In this document: one piece after another, positions 21,101-29,500 of the stretch
How positions within the stretch are numbered: the first letter of the stretch is position 1
How the letters are laid out: the number at the start of each line of letters is the position of its first letter
DNA from: Hydrogenophaga sp. PAMC20947
GTDB taxonomy: Bacteria; Pseudomonadota; Gammaproteobacteria; Burkholderiales; Burkholderiaceae_C
Direction: 5' to 3'
DNA length: 64,000 nt
NCBI RefSeq assembly: GCF_004795855.1
Contig: NZ_CP039252.1
Coordinates: 992,001-1,056,000 of the forward strand
Notes under the pieces: generated by a model
Databases searched by the model: none
What the model saw: only the letters and a program-made list of their open reading frames with translations
What the model was told of the DNA's origin: nothing
Translations under genes and position numbers: made by a program

Positions 21101-21326
21101 GCAGTGTGCCTATTTGGCCAATGTGGTCATGCGGCTGCCGGCTTGGCACGCCGCACATGAGGAGGTGCGGGGCCATATTGCTGCTGCGCGGGCGCCACAC
21201 GCCGTTGACGCGGTGAGGCAGTTTTCAGCGGCAGCAGTCCGCTTCAGACAGGCTGGCCAGCCGCTGGACGCGCAGCGCTGTGAGCAGTTGGCGATGGAGA
21301 CCATGAGCGGTTCCAGGGTTCGCTGA
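18135..21326 (+). CDS. BTAD-domain transcriptional regulator with AAA-type ATPase (SARP/AfsR-like)
   Basis: This 1063-residue protein has, in order, a winged-helix DNA-binding segment (LDIALLGRFEAAVDGKAI ... LSLQPGHRILRDLAIDALWP, about 15-75), a bacterial transcriptional activation domain (about 110-240, ending RWYSRLRESLQHALGVTPDTRTEALYERC), an NTPase domain with Walker A GPAGIGKS at 278-285 and Walker B-like ILLQVDDAHLIDD near 380, and a long TPR-like alpha-helical C-terminus. STAND-type regulators of this kind integrate an unknown ligand with ATP binding. It is divergent from the small gene and the truncated hemoglobin. I chose the ATG at 18135 over a TTG at 18099. The ribosome binding site is weak. 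Confidence 0.88.
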   Translation: METLLPRLDAGDPPSQLDIALLGRFEAAVDGKAIAADRWPSLRATHLVQLLSLQPGHRILRDLAIDALWPQLDPEAGAANLRKAMHHARQALGRHDGITLQSGELLLWSERPVVVDTDAFEARASGALRHRDPAECSDVAGEYGGDLLPGARYEAWTEPHRERLRALYLDLLRASAQWERLAQHEPTDEASHRALMQRELEAGNRAAALRWYSRLRESLQHALGVTPDTRTEALYERCVAGLQAVGPPFVGRSQVLGQVTAWLGMPVDQRPGGVVLRGPAGIGKSALCGEIGAQARSRGWTVLRLDAAETGRAYGAMAAIAERVMLEDRSVLDRIGAPARAVLALLSPLASPANEPQGPLGRHQVVGAIRRLLLAAAPKTNILLQVDDAHLIDDADVEVLVQLAMAGGPLCLLIATRPMAATAALARGVARLQRAGVLRPLELAPMDAEECRRLVTLVLAAPLPDAVVARIVQAAEGNPFAAIELARCTLGDSKRLPGNAAEAITDRLCDVPSDALALLRWLALSGGEWSVRTVEALATLAQVPTHAALDRALQAGVLVFAGGHYRFRHELVRQALLDQVPPHHREKMHREIAVRLADMDAVPAYVARHWIEAGRPGDALPWLLAAARDAARLAAFSDALRHLAPVLAFEAGHCEALRLRAEALDATGDPAAMAAYRLAAQAAGEPDSQNLLAKAALAQVKQGDPKGALQALQGLLPTSVDGRLSEALAYAGAAALGAADPAMGTAKAAEARRLALESGDTASLVIASWAQAAAAHARGELHRSVWADLQETSHVPHLALRVFDGHLCITQRFLYGARPYAEVIEFADALATEAQRLGAARGHAFGITLRGEAEWLSGDLVAAREHLREGARLHRAIGGPVGEALSLQRLAEVALHEGQRGEARALIDEALDVARQTDIGFHLMDRIYGTRINLHQDDPAAALYVMEDASLSVRGPLETCPGCRITFAVPAAIAAARAGELDLADQHEQQCAYLANVVMRLPAWHAAHEEVRGHIAAARAPHAVDAVRQFSAAAVRFRQAGQPLDAQRCEQLAMETMSGSRVR

Positions 21327-21934
21327 CCTGGCCGGCCGGCCATTGACGCCATGCACTCACCCGCCTGGAGCGGACCCAGCCAGGGGGGTTGTGTTTCTCG
21401 GAGGCAGCCAGCAGCGACCGACCGGGGGGGGGGGGCTTGCTGAGCGGTCACTCAGCCTGGTCGAGGGAAGGACCGCAACTGGTCGAGTGCACCAGCACAT
21501 CGTTGGCGTGACCCGCAATTCCAGCTGTCTTGCCTGGCTCGCCTCGGTTGGGTGACCGGTTGAATCCAAGGCCTAAACCAGTCCGAAAGCCAAGCAAGGT
21601 GAAGGGCCGCTGGTGGTCGACAAGGGACGTCGCTCAAAACCCCGCCGCCGCTGGCCCGATTCGACGGCGACTCCACCCGCCTCGACTTGACCTCTAGACA
21701 GGGCGTGTTCCAGAGCGACTTGCCTTGCGCTTTGCAGCGATCGGCGTAGCATCATTCCTTTCATCACTCAGCGCGGCTCATTCTGTCGCCGCAGCAAAGC
21801 GTCACGCTTGGGCGGCGGCTGTGCGCGCAGACTTCAAAACGGTTCGCTGAGGGTGATCTCGGGCAGCGTCGGGGAGCCGTGCCAGCTCGAGTCTTTTCGC
21901 ATGGCTCCCTTGTTTGTCTCAAGAGGGGAATAGC
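21327..21934. other. Degenerate intergenic stretch with a G12 tract and a dispersed repeat
   Basis: About 600 bp without a credible gene between the BTAD regulator and the GYD protein. It contains a run of 12 G at 21424-21435 and, at 21471-21560, a 90-nt segment also found at 46142-46231. Nothing in it translates convincingly in any frame. Confidence 0.5.
21471..21560 (+). repeat. Dispersed 90-nt intergenic repeat, copy A
   Basis: Aligns without gaps to 46142-46231 at 68 of 90 positions (76 percent) by hand count. The best kept block is TTG(C/T)CTGGCT(C/G)GCCTCGGT near its end. Both copies lie in non-coding sequence and in the same orientation. Confidence 0.65.
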
Positions 21935-22228
21935 ATGGTCACCTATATTGGCTTGCTGAGTTTCACGGACAAGGGTATTCAAGGTATCAAAGACACAACC
22001 AAGCGTGCTGCCGCTGCAAAGGAGGCGGCGAAGAAGTCCGGCGTCAACATTCGCGAAATGCTCTGGACGATGGGCGATTGCGACATGGTTTGTGTGCTTG
22101 AGGCCGAGGACGAGACATCGCTTGCTGCTTTTAATCTCGCCACGGCCATGCAAGGCAACGTGCGTGCGCGCTCCATGCGCGCATACGCAGCCGCCGATAT
22201 GGACAAAATCCTCGCCAAGCTGCCGTAG
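21935..22228 (+). CDS. GYD domain-containing protein
   Basis: This 97-residue protein of the GYD family (PF08734) starts MVTYIGLLSFTDKGIQGIKDT and includes WTMGDCDMVCVLEAEDETSLAAFNLATAMQGNVRARSMRAY, the family's typical TxGxYDxVxxxEAPDD block, here with GDCD instead of GxYD. These are small ferredoxin-like proteins of unknown function. A strong ribosome binding site (AAGAGGGGAATAGC) precedes the ATG. It stands alone between two degenerate spacers. Confidence 0.9.
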   Translation: MVTYIGLLSFTDKGIQGIKDTTKRAAAAKEAAKKSGVNIREMLWTMGDCDMVCVLEAEDETSLAAFNLATAMQGNVRARSMRAYAAADMDKILAKLP

Positions 22229-22766
22229 CACGGCGACGCCGCAGCGCTTCAGTGCGGCTGCGGCCGCACGGAGGCTCTGGTCGGGTCATCCGTCGCGGTC
22301 GTTCAAGTGTCGGCGCGCCGGCAGTGGAGTCGGGCCAACGCTCGCGACCAGCGAGCAGATCCATCAACGCACCTCCATCCGGCCGAGCGGATTCTGATGC
22401 ACGTACGATCGGTCAGAAGACGCTGCACCAGACAATCACGATCCGCCAGAACTGCAAGGGGCATCCGACTGCAACAGTCAGCGGTCCAGCACCCACAAGT
22501 CGGATATCAAGCTTCGGGCTTGGAACCCAGTGGGCGGTCCAACCAGCGGCTCAGACGACTCGCGCTTTCGGCCAAGTGCCGCCTTTCGGCTTGTCGGACC
22601 GAATGGCTGTTCCCCCACAAAAGGAGTTGGCCACAAAAGGCGGCTTTCTGACCGCCAAGTTCGAAGCATTCAGAAGCCGTTGGTTGCGTTCGCCAACCTC
22701 CCCAATCTGGAGGCCAGTCAAGACAAAGGCAAGTCGTTCGCATCGATCGTGACTTTGGCCCCGAGA
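22229..22766. other. Degenerate intergenic stretch
   Basis: About 540 bp between the GYD gene and the convergent histidine kinase. I see no gene, RNA or clear terminator. Short phrases (for example CTTTCGGCCAAGTGCCGCCTTTCGG and AAGTTCGAAGCATTCAGAAGCC) resemble the eroded spacer sequence common in Comamonadaceae genomes. Confidence 0.45.
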
Positions 22767-24677
22767 TCAAGCAATTCCGAGTCGCTTTATAGGAAGATAC
22801 AAGGTCAGATTGGTGCCGGCATCGCTTGATATCCAGCGGACTTCAGCCCCGATGGATTCGGCTCGTCGAATCTGGTTTCCAAGCCCTTTCCCGGGTTTGT
22901 TGGCCCCTTGCGCGACCGAAAAGCCGGCGCCATTGTCAATGATCCTGACCAAAACACAGTCGTGTTCGACCGCGGTGATGACGCGGATCTCCGTGGCGTG
23001 AGTGTGTTTGATGATGTTGGTAAACGCCTCCTGCAGAATTCGAAGAATGTGCAGTGCGTTTCTCGGGTCAATCCAGTCCAATGGCGGGACGTCTTCAATC
23101 TCCCAGCGCAAAACAATGCCAGCGCTTTCCAGGCGTGGCCCTAACCGGAATCGAAGGGTGGCCAGCAAAAGCAGCAAGTCGGCCTGCACGGGCTCCATCG
23201 AGTCGATGGCCAGCTTCAGGTCGTCGATGCAATCCTTCAGCACTTCGGCCACCACGGCAGCGTCGATTTGACCCCTTTCCACCGCCAGAAGTGCACTGAG
23301 CAGTGATGAGCCCATGCCATCGTGCATGTCCTGCGTCAGGCGTTGACGTTCGTCGCTCAGCGTTTGGCGGTGAGCAACTTCGCGCAGTCGCTGGTGGCTT
23401 TTCAGCAACTCATCTTCGCGCTCTTGCAAGCGCAGCTGCAGGCTTGCATTCACTTGTTTGACTTCAGCGTTTGCCGCAACGTAGCGGCGAAAGATGATGT
23501 GCATGAAGAGCAGAAAGGCCACAATGTTGCTGAACGGGCCCAGGTAAATGCTTTCAATGCCGACGTAATTGTTTTGCAGCAACCAATCGTATCCACCCAG
23601 CACCATGCCAGCCAGAGCCCAAGTGCTGAGCAAGGTGCCGTCGCGAGAGTGCGCCTGATGGGACTGGTAGAACCCGATACCGCCAACCAGGGAACCCATC
23701 AGCAGCAGGGCGACATACACCAATGGAGAAAGCGCATAGGCGTTGAAGAACTCCGCAAAGACCGGCAAGGTCAGGACGCCGATGCCTAGCGTGATACCGC
23801 TGACTGTAGGGGTCAGCCAGATCAAGGGCCGACGGTGCAGGTAGTTCAGGAAAAGGTGTGTGGTCAACAACATCCAGTAGAGCGAGTTGATCGTGACCCA
23901 GGTGAACCAAGCGTCGGAAATGGCCAGTTTGTCTTCCCCCACATAAAAATGCAGGGTTCGCAGAAACGAGGCCACTGATATGCAGAAAAAAAGCAAATAT
24001 TCTGTTTCCGCACGCAGCCTGAACCATACAAACAATGAGAACAGGCCAACAGCCAGGAATGCGGCACTGCTTGCAGACGGCAATTGGACTTGGATGAAAT
24101 AGCGCAATCTGTAGCGCCAATTGAGGCTGTCACTGTCCCCCAGCCACACCGATGAAATGCCACCACCGGAGTCTCTTGGACTCTCGACCCGCAGCAAGAT
24201 CATTTTGGGTGGTACGGCGTCGGCCGTGCTGTCCAAAGCGACAAGCAAGGGAATGTTCCAGCCGTTCCAGAAAATATTGGCGTGCGATTTGTAGAGCAAG
24301 CGGCTATCGCCATACACGGCGAGTTGCCCGTCGGTTTTCCAGCGTGGAATGTAGAGGTAGCGTGGACTGACGGCGGGGGCCAAAAACGGCACCCGCAACC
24401 GGTACCAGGTCACCACGGTTGCTGGGTTCAATGCGTTACCCCGTTCAGATTCGGGCACCAGCTGCCGTGTCAACGCATGGGGCAGTGCAACGGGTTGCCA
24501 GGTTCCGGTCAGCTCCGCGATAGGGGCTTCATAGGGTGGCAGACCATAGCCATGGCCCTGAATCACGAGTATCTCTGCCGTCGTGAGATGCAAGGGGGCT
24601 TCGGCCAGCGCTGCGGGATGCCAAAGTGTCAGGAAAAATAGCCCCAGATTGAGGCAACGCAACAGAGCCTTAAGCAC
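22767..24677 (-). CDS. 7TM sensor histidine kinase (NarL-type partner class)
   Basis: This 636-residue membrane kinase has a signal peptide (LGLFFLTLWHPAALAEAP), a periplasmic domain of about 170 residues, seven hydrophobic helices (about 195-400, the 7TM-DISM arrangement), a coiled-coil (NASLQLRLQEREDELLKSHQRLREV), a HisKA_3 dimerisation box DERQRLTQDMHDGMGSSLLSAL with the phospho-acceptor at His452, and a HATPase domain (EAFTNIIKHTHA, IIDNGAGF, GKGLGNQIRRAE). Its start overlaps the end of the response-regulator gene by 8 bp, so they form a two-component operon. The system faces the SapC-adhesin locus, which it plausibly controls. Confidence 0.92.
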   Translation of the reverse strand: MLKALLRCLNLGLFFLTLWHPAALAEAPLHLTTAEILVIQGHGYGLPPYEAPIAELTGTWQPVALPHALTRQLVPESERGNALNPATVVTWYRLRVPFLAPAVSPRYLYIPRWKTDGQLAVYGDSRLLYKSHANIFWNGWNIPLLVALDSTADAVPPKMILLRVESPRDSGGGISSVWLGDSDSLNWRYRLRYFIQVQLPSASSAAFLAVGLFSLFVWFRLRAETEYLLFFCISVASFLRTLHFYVGEDKLAISDAWFTWVTINSLYWMLLTTHLFLNYLHRRPLIWLTPTVSGITLGIGVLTLPVFAEFFNAYALSPLVYVALLLMGSLVGGIGFYQSHQAHSRDGTLLSTWALAGMVLGGYDWLLQNNYVGIESIYLGPFSNIVAFLLFMHIIFRRYVAANAEVKQVNASLQLRLQEREDELLKSHQRLREVAHRQTLSDERQRLTQDMHDGMGSSLLSALLAVERGQIDAAVVAEVLKDCIDDLKLAIDSMEPVQADLLLLLATLRFRLGPRLESAGIVLRWEIEDVPPLDWIDPRNALHILRILQEAFTNIIKHTHATEIRVITAVEHDCVLVRIIDNGAGFSVAQGANKPGKGLGNQIRRAESIGAEVRWISSDAGTNLTLYLPIKRLGIA

Positions 24678-25359
24678 CCAGCAGACCTTGGTTGCGCGCC
24701 TCGAAAATTGCCTCGGTTTTGGAATTCACCTCCAGTTTTCTGTAAATGCGCCGCACAAAGGTCAAGACGGTGTGCCGCGAGATCGACATCAAGCCGGCAA
24801 TCTCTTCTGAGGTGAAGCCTTTGGTGATGAATTCCAGCACCTCTTGCTCCCGGCCAGACAAAATGGCACGGGTCCGTTCTGATCGAACCTGGGACGGTGC
24901 GGGTGGATTTTGTTCTTGCCACCGAAAACGCATCAGAATCTGCCGCGCAATCAGCGGACTGATGGGGCTGCCACCCGCGTGCAGGCTCCGGATTTCGGCC
25001 ACCATGCTTTTGGCTGCACTGTCTTTGAGCAGGTAGCCCGCCGCACCCGCCTCCAGAGACTGCATGACATGTATCTCATCGCCAAAGGTGGTGCTGACCA
25101 TGATGGCGCAACTGGGCCACCGGGCGTGCGCTGCACGAATGACATCGATACCTGAGCCGTCAGGCAGCCCCAGGTCAACAAGCAGCACATCCATCGGCCC
25201 GTCGCTGACCGCCTTCAAACCTGCTGCCCGAGTGCTGGACGCAGAGACCAGCGTCATGTCGGGCGCGGCGTCGATGGTGGTGCGCAATACCCGTTGAAAG
25301 TCCACGTCGTCTTCCACGAAGGCCACGCGAATGGGAGAGCTTTTGATCGTTGTAGGCAT
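24670..25359 (-). CDS. NarL/FixJ-type response regulator
   Basis: This 229-residue protein has an N-terminal receiver domain (acidic pair Asp17/Asp18, phospho-acceptor Asp62 in LLVDLGLPDG, Thr in MVSTT, Lys in LLKDS) and a C-terminal LuxR-type helix-turn-helix (LSGREQEVLEFITKGFTSEEIAGLMSISRHTVLTFVRRIYRKLEV). It is the cognate regulator of the overlapping histidine kinase. An inverted repeat at 25444-25469 lies about 85 bp upstream of its start and could be its own operator as well as that of the divergent locus. Confidence 0.94.
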   Translation of the reverse strand: MPTTIKSSPIRVAFVEDDVDFQRVLRTTIDAAPDMTLVSASSTRAAGLKAVSDGPMDVLLVDLGLPDGSGIDVIRAAHARWPSCAIMVSTTFGDEIHVMQSLEAGAAGYLLKDSAAKSMVAEIRSLHAGGSPISPLIARQILMRFRWQEQNPPAPSQVRSERTRAILSGREQEVLEFITKGFTSEEIAGLMSISRHTVLTFVRRIYRKLEVNSKTEAIFEARNQGLLGA

Positions 25360-25443
25360 GCTGCAGGAGTAGACCCGTCCCTAGCAGGATGCGAAGAGCG
25401 TGGCCAAGTGTCACACATTTGTTGGGCCACGGTTTGGCTGGCG

Positions 25444-25469
25444 GTCTGTCCCCACTAATGGGGACAGAC
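25444..25469. promoter_or_regulatory. Perfect palindrome, candidate operator between the two-component system and sapC
   Basis: GTCTGTCCCC (25444-25453), spacer ACTAAT, and GGGGACAGAC (25460-25469) are perfect reverse complements. It sits in the divergent region, 85 bp from the response-regulator start and 146 bp from the sapC start. There is no T-run, so it is not a terminator. Dyads of this size are typical for NarL-type dimers. Binding by the adjacent regulator is inference. Confidence 0.6.
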
Positions 25470-25614
25470 ATGGAACCTTTGTATTAGTAACTTCAATGAG
25501 GCTGGTGAGAGCTTGTGCGCGAAGTAAATGTATGGATTTCAACCGCATCCACGACGCACGAAGCCAAAGCCAATCACCTTTCAAACTGGTCATCAGGGAG
25601 TTCTTGTGGGTTCA

Positions 25615-26388
25615 ATGATTTTTTATGACAAGCCGGTTGCCCTGAACCGCGAGCGACACCGCAATTTGAAGCTTCAGCGCAAGCAAGGTGACTTGTCATT
25701 TGCAAAAAACACCAATTCCGTCCTGCTGGCCGCTACCGAAATGGCCGAGGCGGCGAAAGACTATCCGATCGTTTTCATTGGCAAGGAAAACGGTCCATTC
25801 ACCTTGGCGGCGATGGTCGGCCTGCGCGACGGGGAAAACCTGTTCGTCGAAAGCAATGGGCAATGGCAGACGGGGACTTATGTGCCTGCATTCGCTCGAC
25901 GCTACCCCTTTGTTTTGGCGGAAAACGATGAAGACGACACCCATCTGACGGTGTGTGTAGACGAGTCCTGCGCCGGTCTGAGTGAAGAGCAAGGTGAGCC
26001 CCTGTTCGACAAATCGGGCAAGGAGTCGGCGTTGCTGCAAGGTGCAGTTGATTTTCTCAAGCTGTTTCACACCGAAATGCAGCGCACCAGGCAGTTGGGC
26101 CAACTGCTGTCGGCATACGGATTGCTTGAGCCGAAAGTCATCGAAATCAACCGGGGAGGCAAAAGGCAGGTGCTGGACGGCCTCTACATCGTGAACCGGG
26201 ACAAGCTGAACGCCCTGGACGACGAAAAGACCCTGATCCTGTGCCGCAACGGTGCCATGGGCTGGATCCACGCCCATCTGATTTCCCTCAGCCACATCGA
26301 GCGCATGGCAACGCGGCTCGCAGAGCGCCCGGTTGCGCTGCCAGGGGAGCCGGCCACGGCTTCTGCGCCGGCGATCAGCGCGCCTTGA
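25615..26388 (+). CDS. SapC family protein
   Basis: This 257-residue protein of the SapC family (PF07277) contains MIFYDKPVALNRERHRNLKLQ, VLLAATEMAEAAKDYPIVFIG, VPAFARRYPFVLAEND and the C-terminal GLYIVNRDKLNALDDE ... GWIHAHLISLSHIERM. The family is named after a Campylobacter S-layer locus. Biochemical function is unknown. There is no signal peptide, so it should be cytoplasmic. The ATG at 25615 fits the family N-terminus, but AGGGAG is better spaced for a GTG at 25606. It lies 125 bp upstream of the giant adhesin on the same strand, suggesting a role in making or exporting it. Confidence 0.88.
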   Translation: MIFYDKPVALNRERHRNLKLQRKQGDLSFAKNTNSVLLAATEMAEAAKDYPIVFIGKENGPFTLAAMVGLRDGENLFVESNGQWQTGTYVPAFARRYPFVLAENDEDDTHLTVCVDESCAGLSEEQGEPLFDKSGKESALLQGAVDFLKLFHTEMQRTRQLGQLLSAYGLLEPKVIEINRGGKRQVLDGLYIVNRDKLNALDDEKTLILCRNGAMGWIHAHLISLSHIERMATRLAERPVALPGEPATASAPAISAP

Positions 26389-26513
26389 TCGTCGCTTTCC
26401 GCTTTTTTTGCGGCAGCTATCAGCCCCTGATCGGGTCTGCGCTGGCTTAACCACTCCGGAACGCGCTGGTACCTCAGCGACTCCGCCCCAACATTCAGCA
26501 GCCGAGGCCTTTC

Positions 26514-29500
26514 ATGCACACCAACTTACCCCACCTAATTGCTGCTGGAACCTCTACCGCGGCGAAGTTGCCCCGTCTGCACCGAAGGACCAGTCTCGCG
26601 CTGGCATTGGCCGCCATTTTTGGCACCGGCGCCTCGTCTGTTCAGGCTCAGAACCAGATCATTCCGACCGAAAAAACCGCAACCCAGTTGCAAGTCAACG
26701 GCAGCGTCACCAACATCACGACCGGCACGATCAAGGGCGTAACGGGATTCAATTCTTTTTCGCGATTCGAGGTTGATCGCAACAACACGGTCAATCTGAT
26801 CCTGCCGGGCGCGACGCAGAATCTGGTCAATCTGGTGACCGACCGGGCGATTGAAATCAATGGCGTGGTGAACAGCTTGAGAGACGGCCGCATCGGCGGG
26901 AATGTCATTTTTGCAGACCCCAACGGCATGTTGGTCGGCGGCTCAGGGGTTTTGAATGTGGGCAGCTTGTCGGTGCTGACCCCGACCCGCGGGTTCGTGG
27001 ATGGCGTCATCGGTATCGACGGGACCGTCAGCGACCTGGCCGCTGGCAGCCTGTTGCGGGGCGACGCCGAGCGTTCGTCTGGCGGACTGATCCGCATCGA
27101 CGGCCAGGTCAATGCACTCGAGCAAATCCGTCTGAACGCTGCCCAGATCAACATCGGCGGCACGCTTGCCGCAGGTGCTGATGTGGTGCATCGCGCCGCA
27201 TTCAGCGACGCCGTGAATGCCGGCGGCCTGCAGCCATCATCGGGTCTGATCGACAGGGGCGGCGCCATCGAACTCGTCGCCGGCGGCGCCCTTCAGATCA
27301 GCGGTTCACTTGATGTGGCGCGGCGCGAAGGGGGCGGCAGCGGTGGCACGTTGACGGTCATGGCCGACAAAATCGAGCTCACCGCAAATGCACGTCTGGA
27401 TGCCGCCGGTACCAGTGGTGGCGGCCAGATCCAGGTGGGCGTGATGGCCGGGGCGGGGGGCGCGGCGCAGCATGCCAACAGCACGGTGGTCAACCAAGGC
27501 GTCAGCCTGACGGCCGACGCCATTGAGGCGGGCGATGGCGGCCAGATTCTGGTCTGGGGCGACCACGGCAACAACTTTGCGGGCCAGGCCACCGCGCGTG
27601 GTGGTCGTGACAGTGGCAACGGCGGCATGGTCGAAGTCTCAAGCGTTACGGGCCTGCGCATCACGGGTGCCGTAGACACCTCCGCGGCCAAAGGCACCGC
27701 AGGTTCCCTGCTGATTGACCCCGAGAACGTCGAGATTATCGATGGCGCAGCAAGCGCTACCACCGACAACGTCGTTACGGTGGGCTGGCTGCAGTCTCGG
27801 GTCAACCAGAATACGACGGTCGCCGCGTCCGCCATTCTGACCGTGGGCGGTGCCACTGGGACCAGCACCAATCTCGATCTGACCAATACCCTGACGCAGA
27901 ACACATCCACACTGACCTTGAGCGGCTCAGAGGTGGTCCTCAACACGGGTTCCAACATCAGCACCAGTGGCGGCAACGTTCAACTGAATGGCAGCAAGAT
28001 CACCCTCAATGCCGGCTCGACGATCAATACCGGGGTAAACGTCACTGGAAGCAGCGTAGGCAACATCACGGCCACCGCCCTCAGCGAGGACATCAGCACG
28101 GTGATGGGCAACCGCAACGCCGATGCCAGCATCCTCGCCAACGGCACCCTGAATGGCCATGTCATCACGCTGAGCGCAACCGCCAAAGCGGAAACGACCA
28201 ACCCCGATTTGTTTATCGACAGCAGCGTGGTGGATGCCAAAGACAGGGCCACTGGGTTGCTCGGATTCAAATGGGTTGAAGGGGTCTCCAGTGGCACCGC
28301 CAGCGTCACGATCGGAAGCACCGCAAGCCTGACCGCCGTCGACAAGATCGATATCAGTGCAACGGGCTCGCAGGTCTCCAAGCTGGATGTGAAACTGGGC
28401 GACAGTGCCAATCCGCTTTTCAATACCGTTGCTGTGCACGGGACGGTCGAGGGCGGGGCGAGCGCGCTGGTCGAAAGCGGCGCCAAGCTCACTGCCGGTG
28501 GCGACCTCTCGGTCAAAGCGACCAACAGCAGCGTGCTCGATGTTCAGGCCAAGGTGTTCAGCTACAACGAGAACATCGGGGTCAGTTTTGCGTATGGTGA
28601 GAGCGACGTGAAGACTTCCGCCATCGTCCAGAAAGGGGCGGACCTCAAAATCACGGGCGGGATCGATGTGATCGGCCTCAGCGAGGCCAGCTATTCGGTT
28701 CAAGCCAGCAGCAGCGCCTGGGGCACCGGCAAGGCGGGCATTGCGGCCGCCATTGGCGACTTGAGCAACAGCAGCGTGGCCGAGTTGAATGCCGATGCAA
28801 CAACGGCCGGCGGCAATGTGCGGGTACAGGCCGAAAACCTGACCTTGAAAAACTTCACCAAGGCTTCAACCGAAACCGGCAGCGGCATCGCCGCCAAATA
28901 TCTTCCCAATAGTGTGATGCAAGCTCTTGCGGGGGGCTCCGATGTGCTGACCAGCGCCAGCAGCATCATCACGAACAAGTTGGCTGCGTCGACCAAGAGC
29001 GCCAACAAAGCCTCGGGCGGCAGCACCGATCCCTCGACCACCACGTTGAAAATTGGCTCTGCCTTGTCGTTGGTCAACGCGAATTTCAGTGCCCACGCAT
29101 CGATTGGTCCGTCGGCCAAAGTTGAGTCGACGGGGGGGGATGTGGTGGTGTATGCGAATGTTGAAGACCATGTGGTGCACAACATCGCTCAGAGTGCCGT
29201 CAGTTCGGCGACAACGACCGCCGATGGGACCGCTGCCGATCCTGCCGCGCAATACAGCGCCAGCGCCGGGGTGGCGATGGCTTTCCTGAAACACGATGCA
29301 CAGGCGCTGATCGGTCAACGCGCCGACATCACGGGTCAAGCGATTGTTGTTGACAGCAATGTTGCCCAGCCGCTGGACATCACTTGGGCCCAATGGGATG
29401 GCTTCAGTGCGATCACCAACAAGCTCAGCCCCAAGTTGGGTCTTCCCGAAGAGGTGCTGACCAGCTACGCAAACGCCTCGGCGGACGCGACGGGTGCTGC

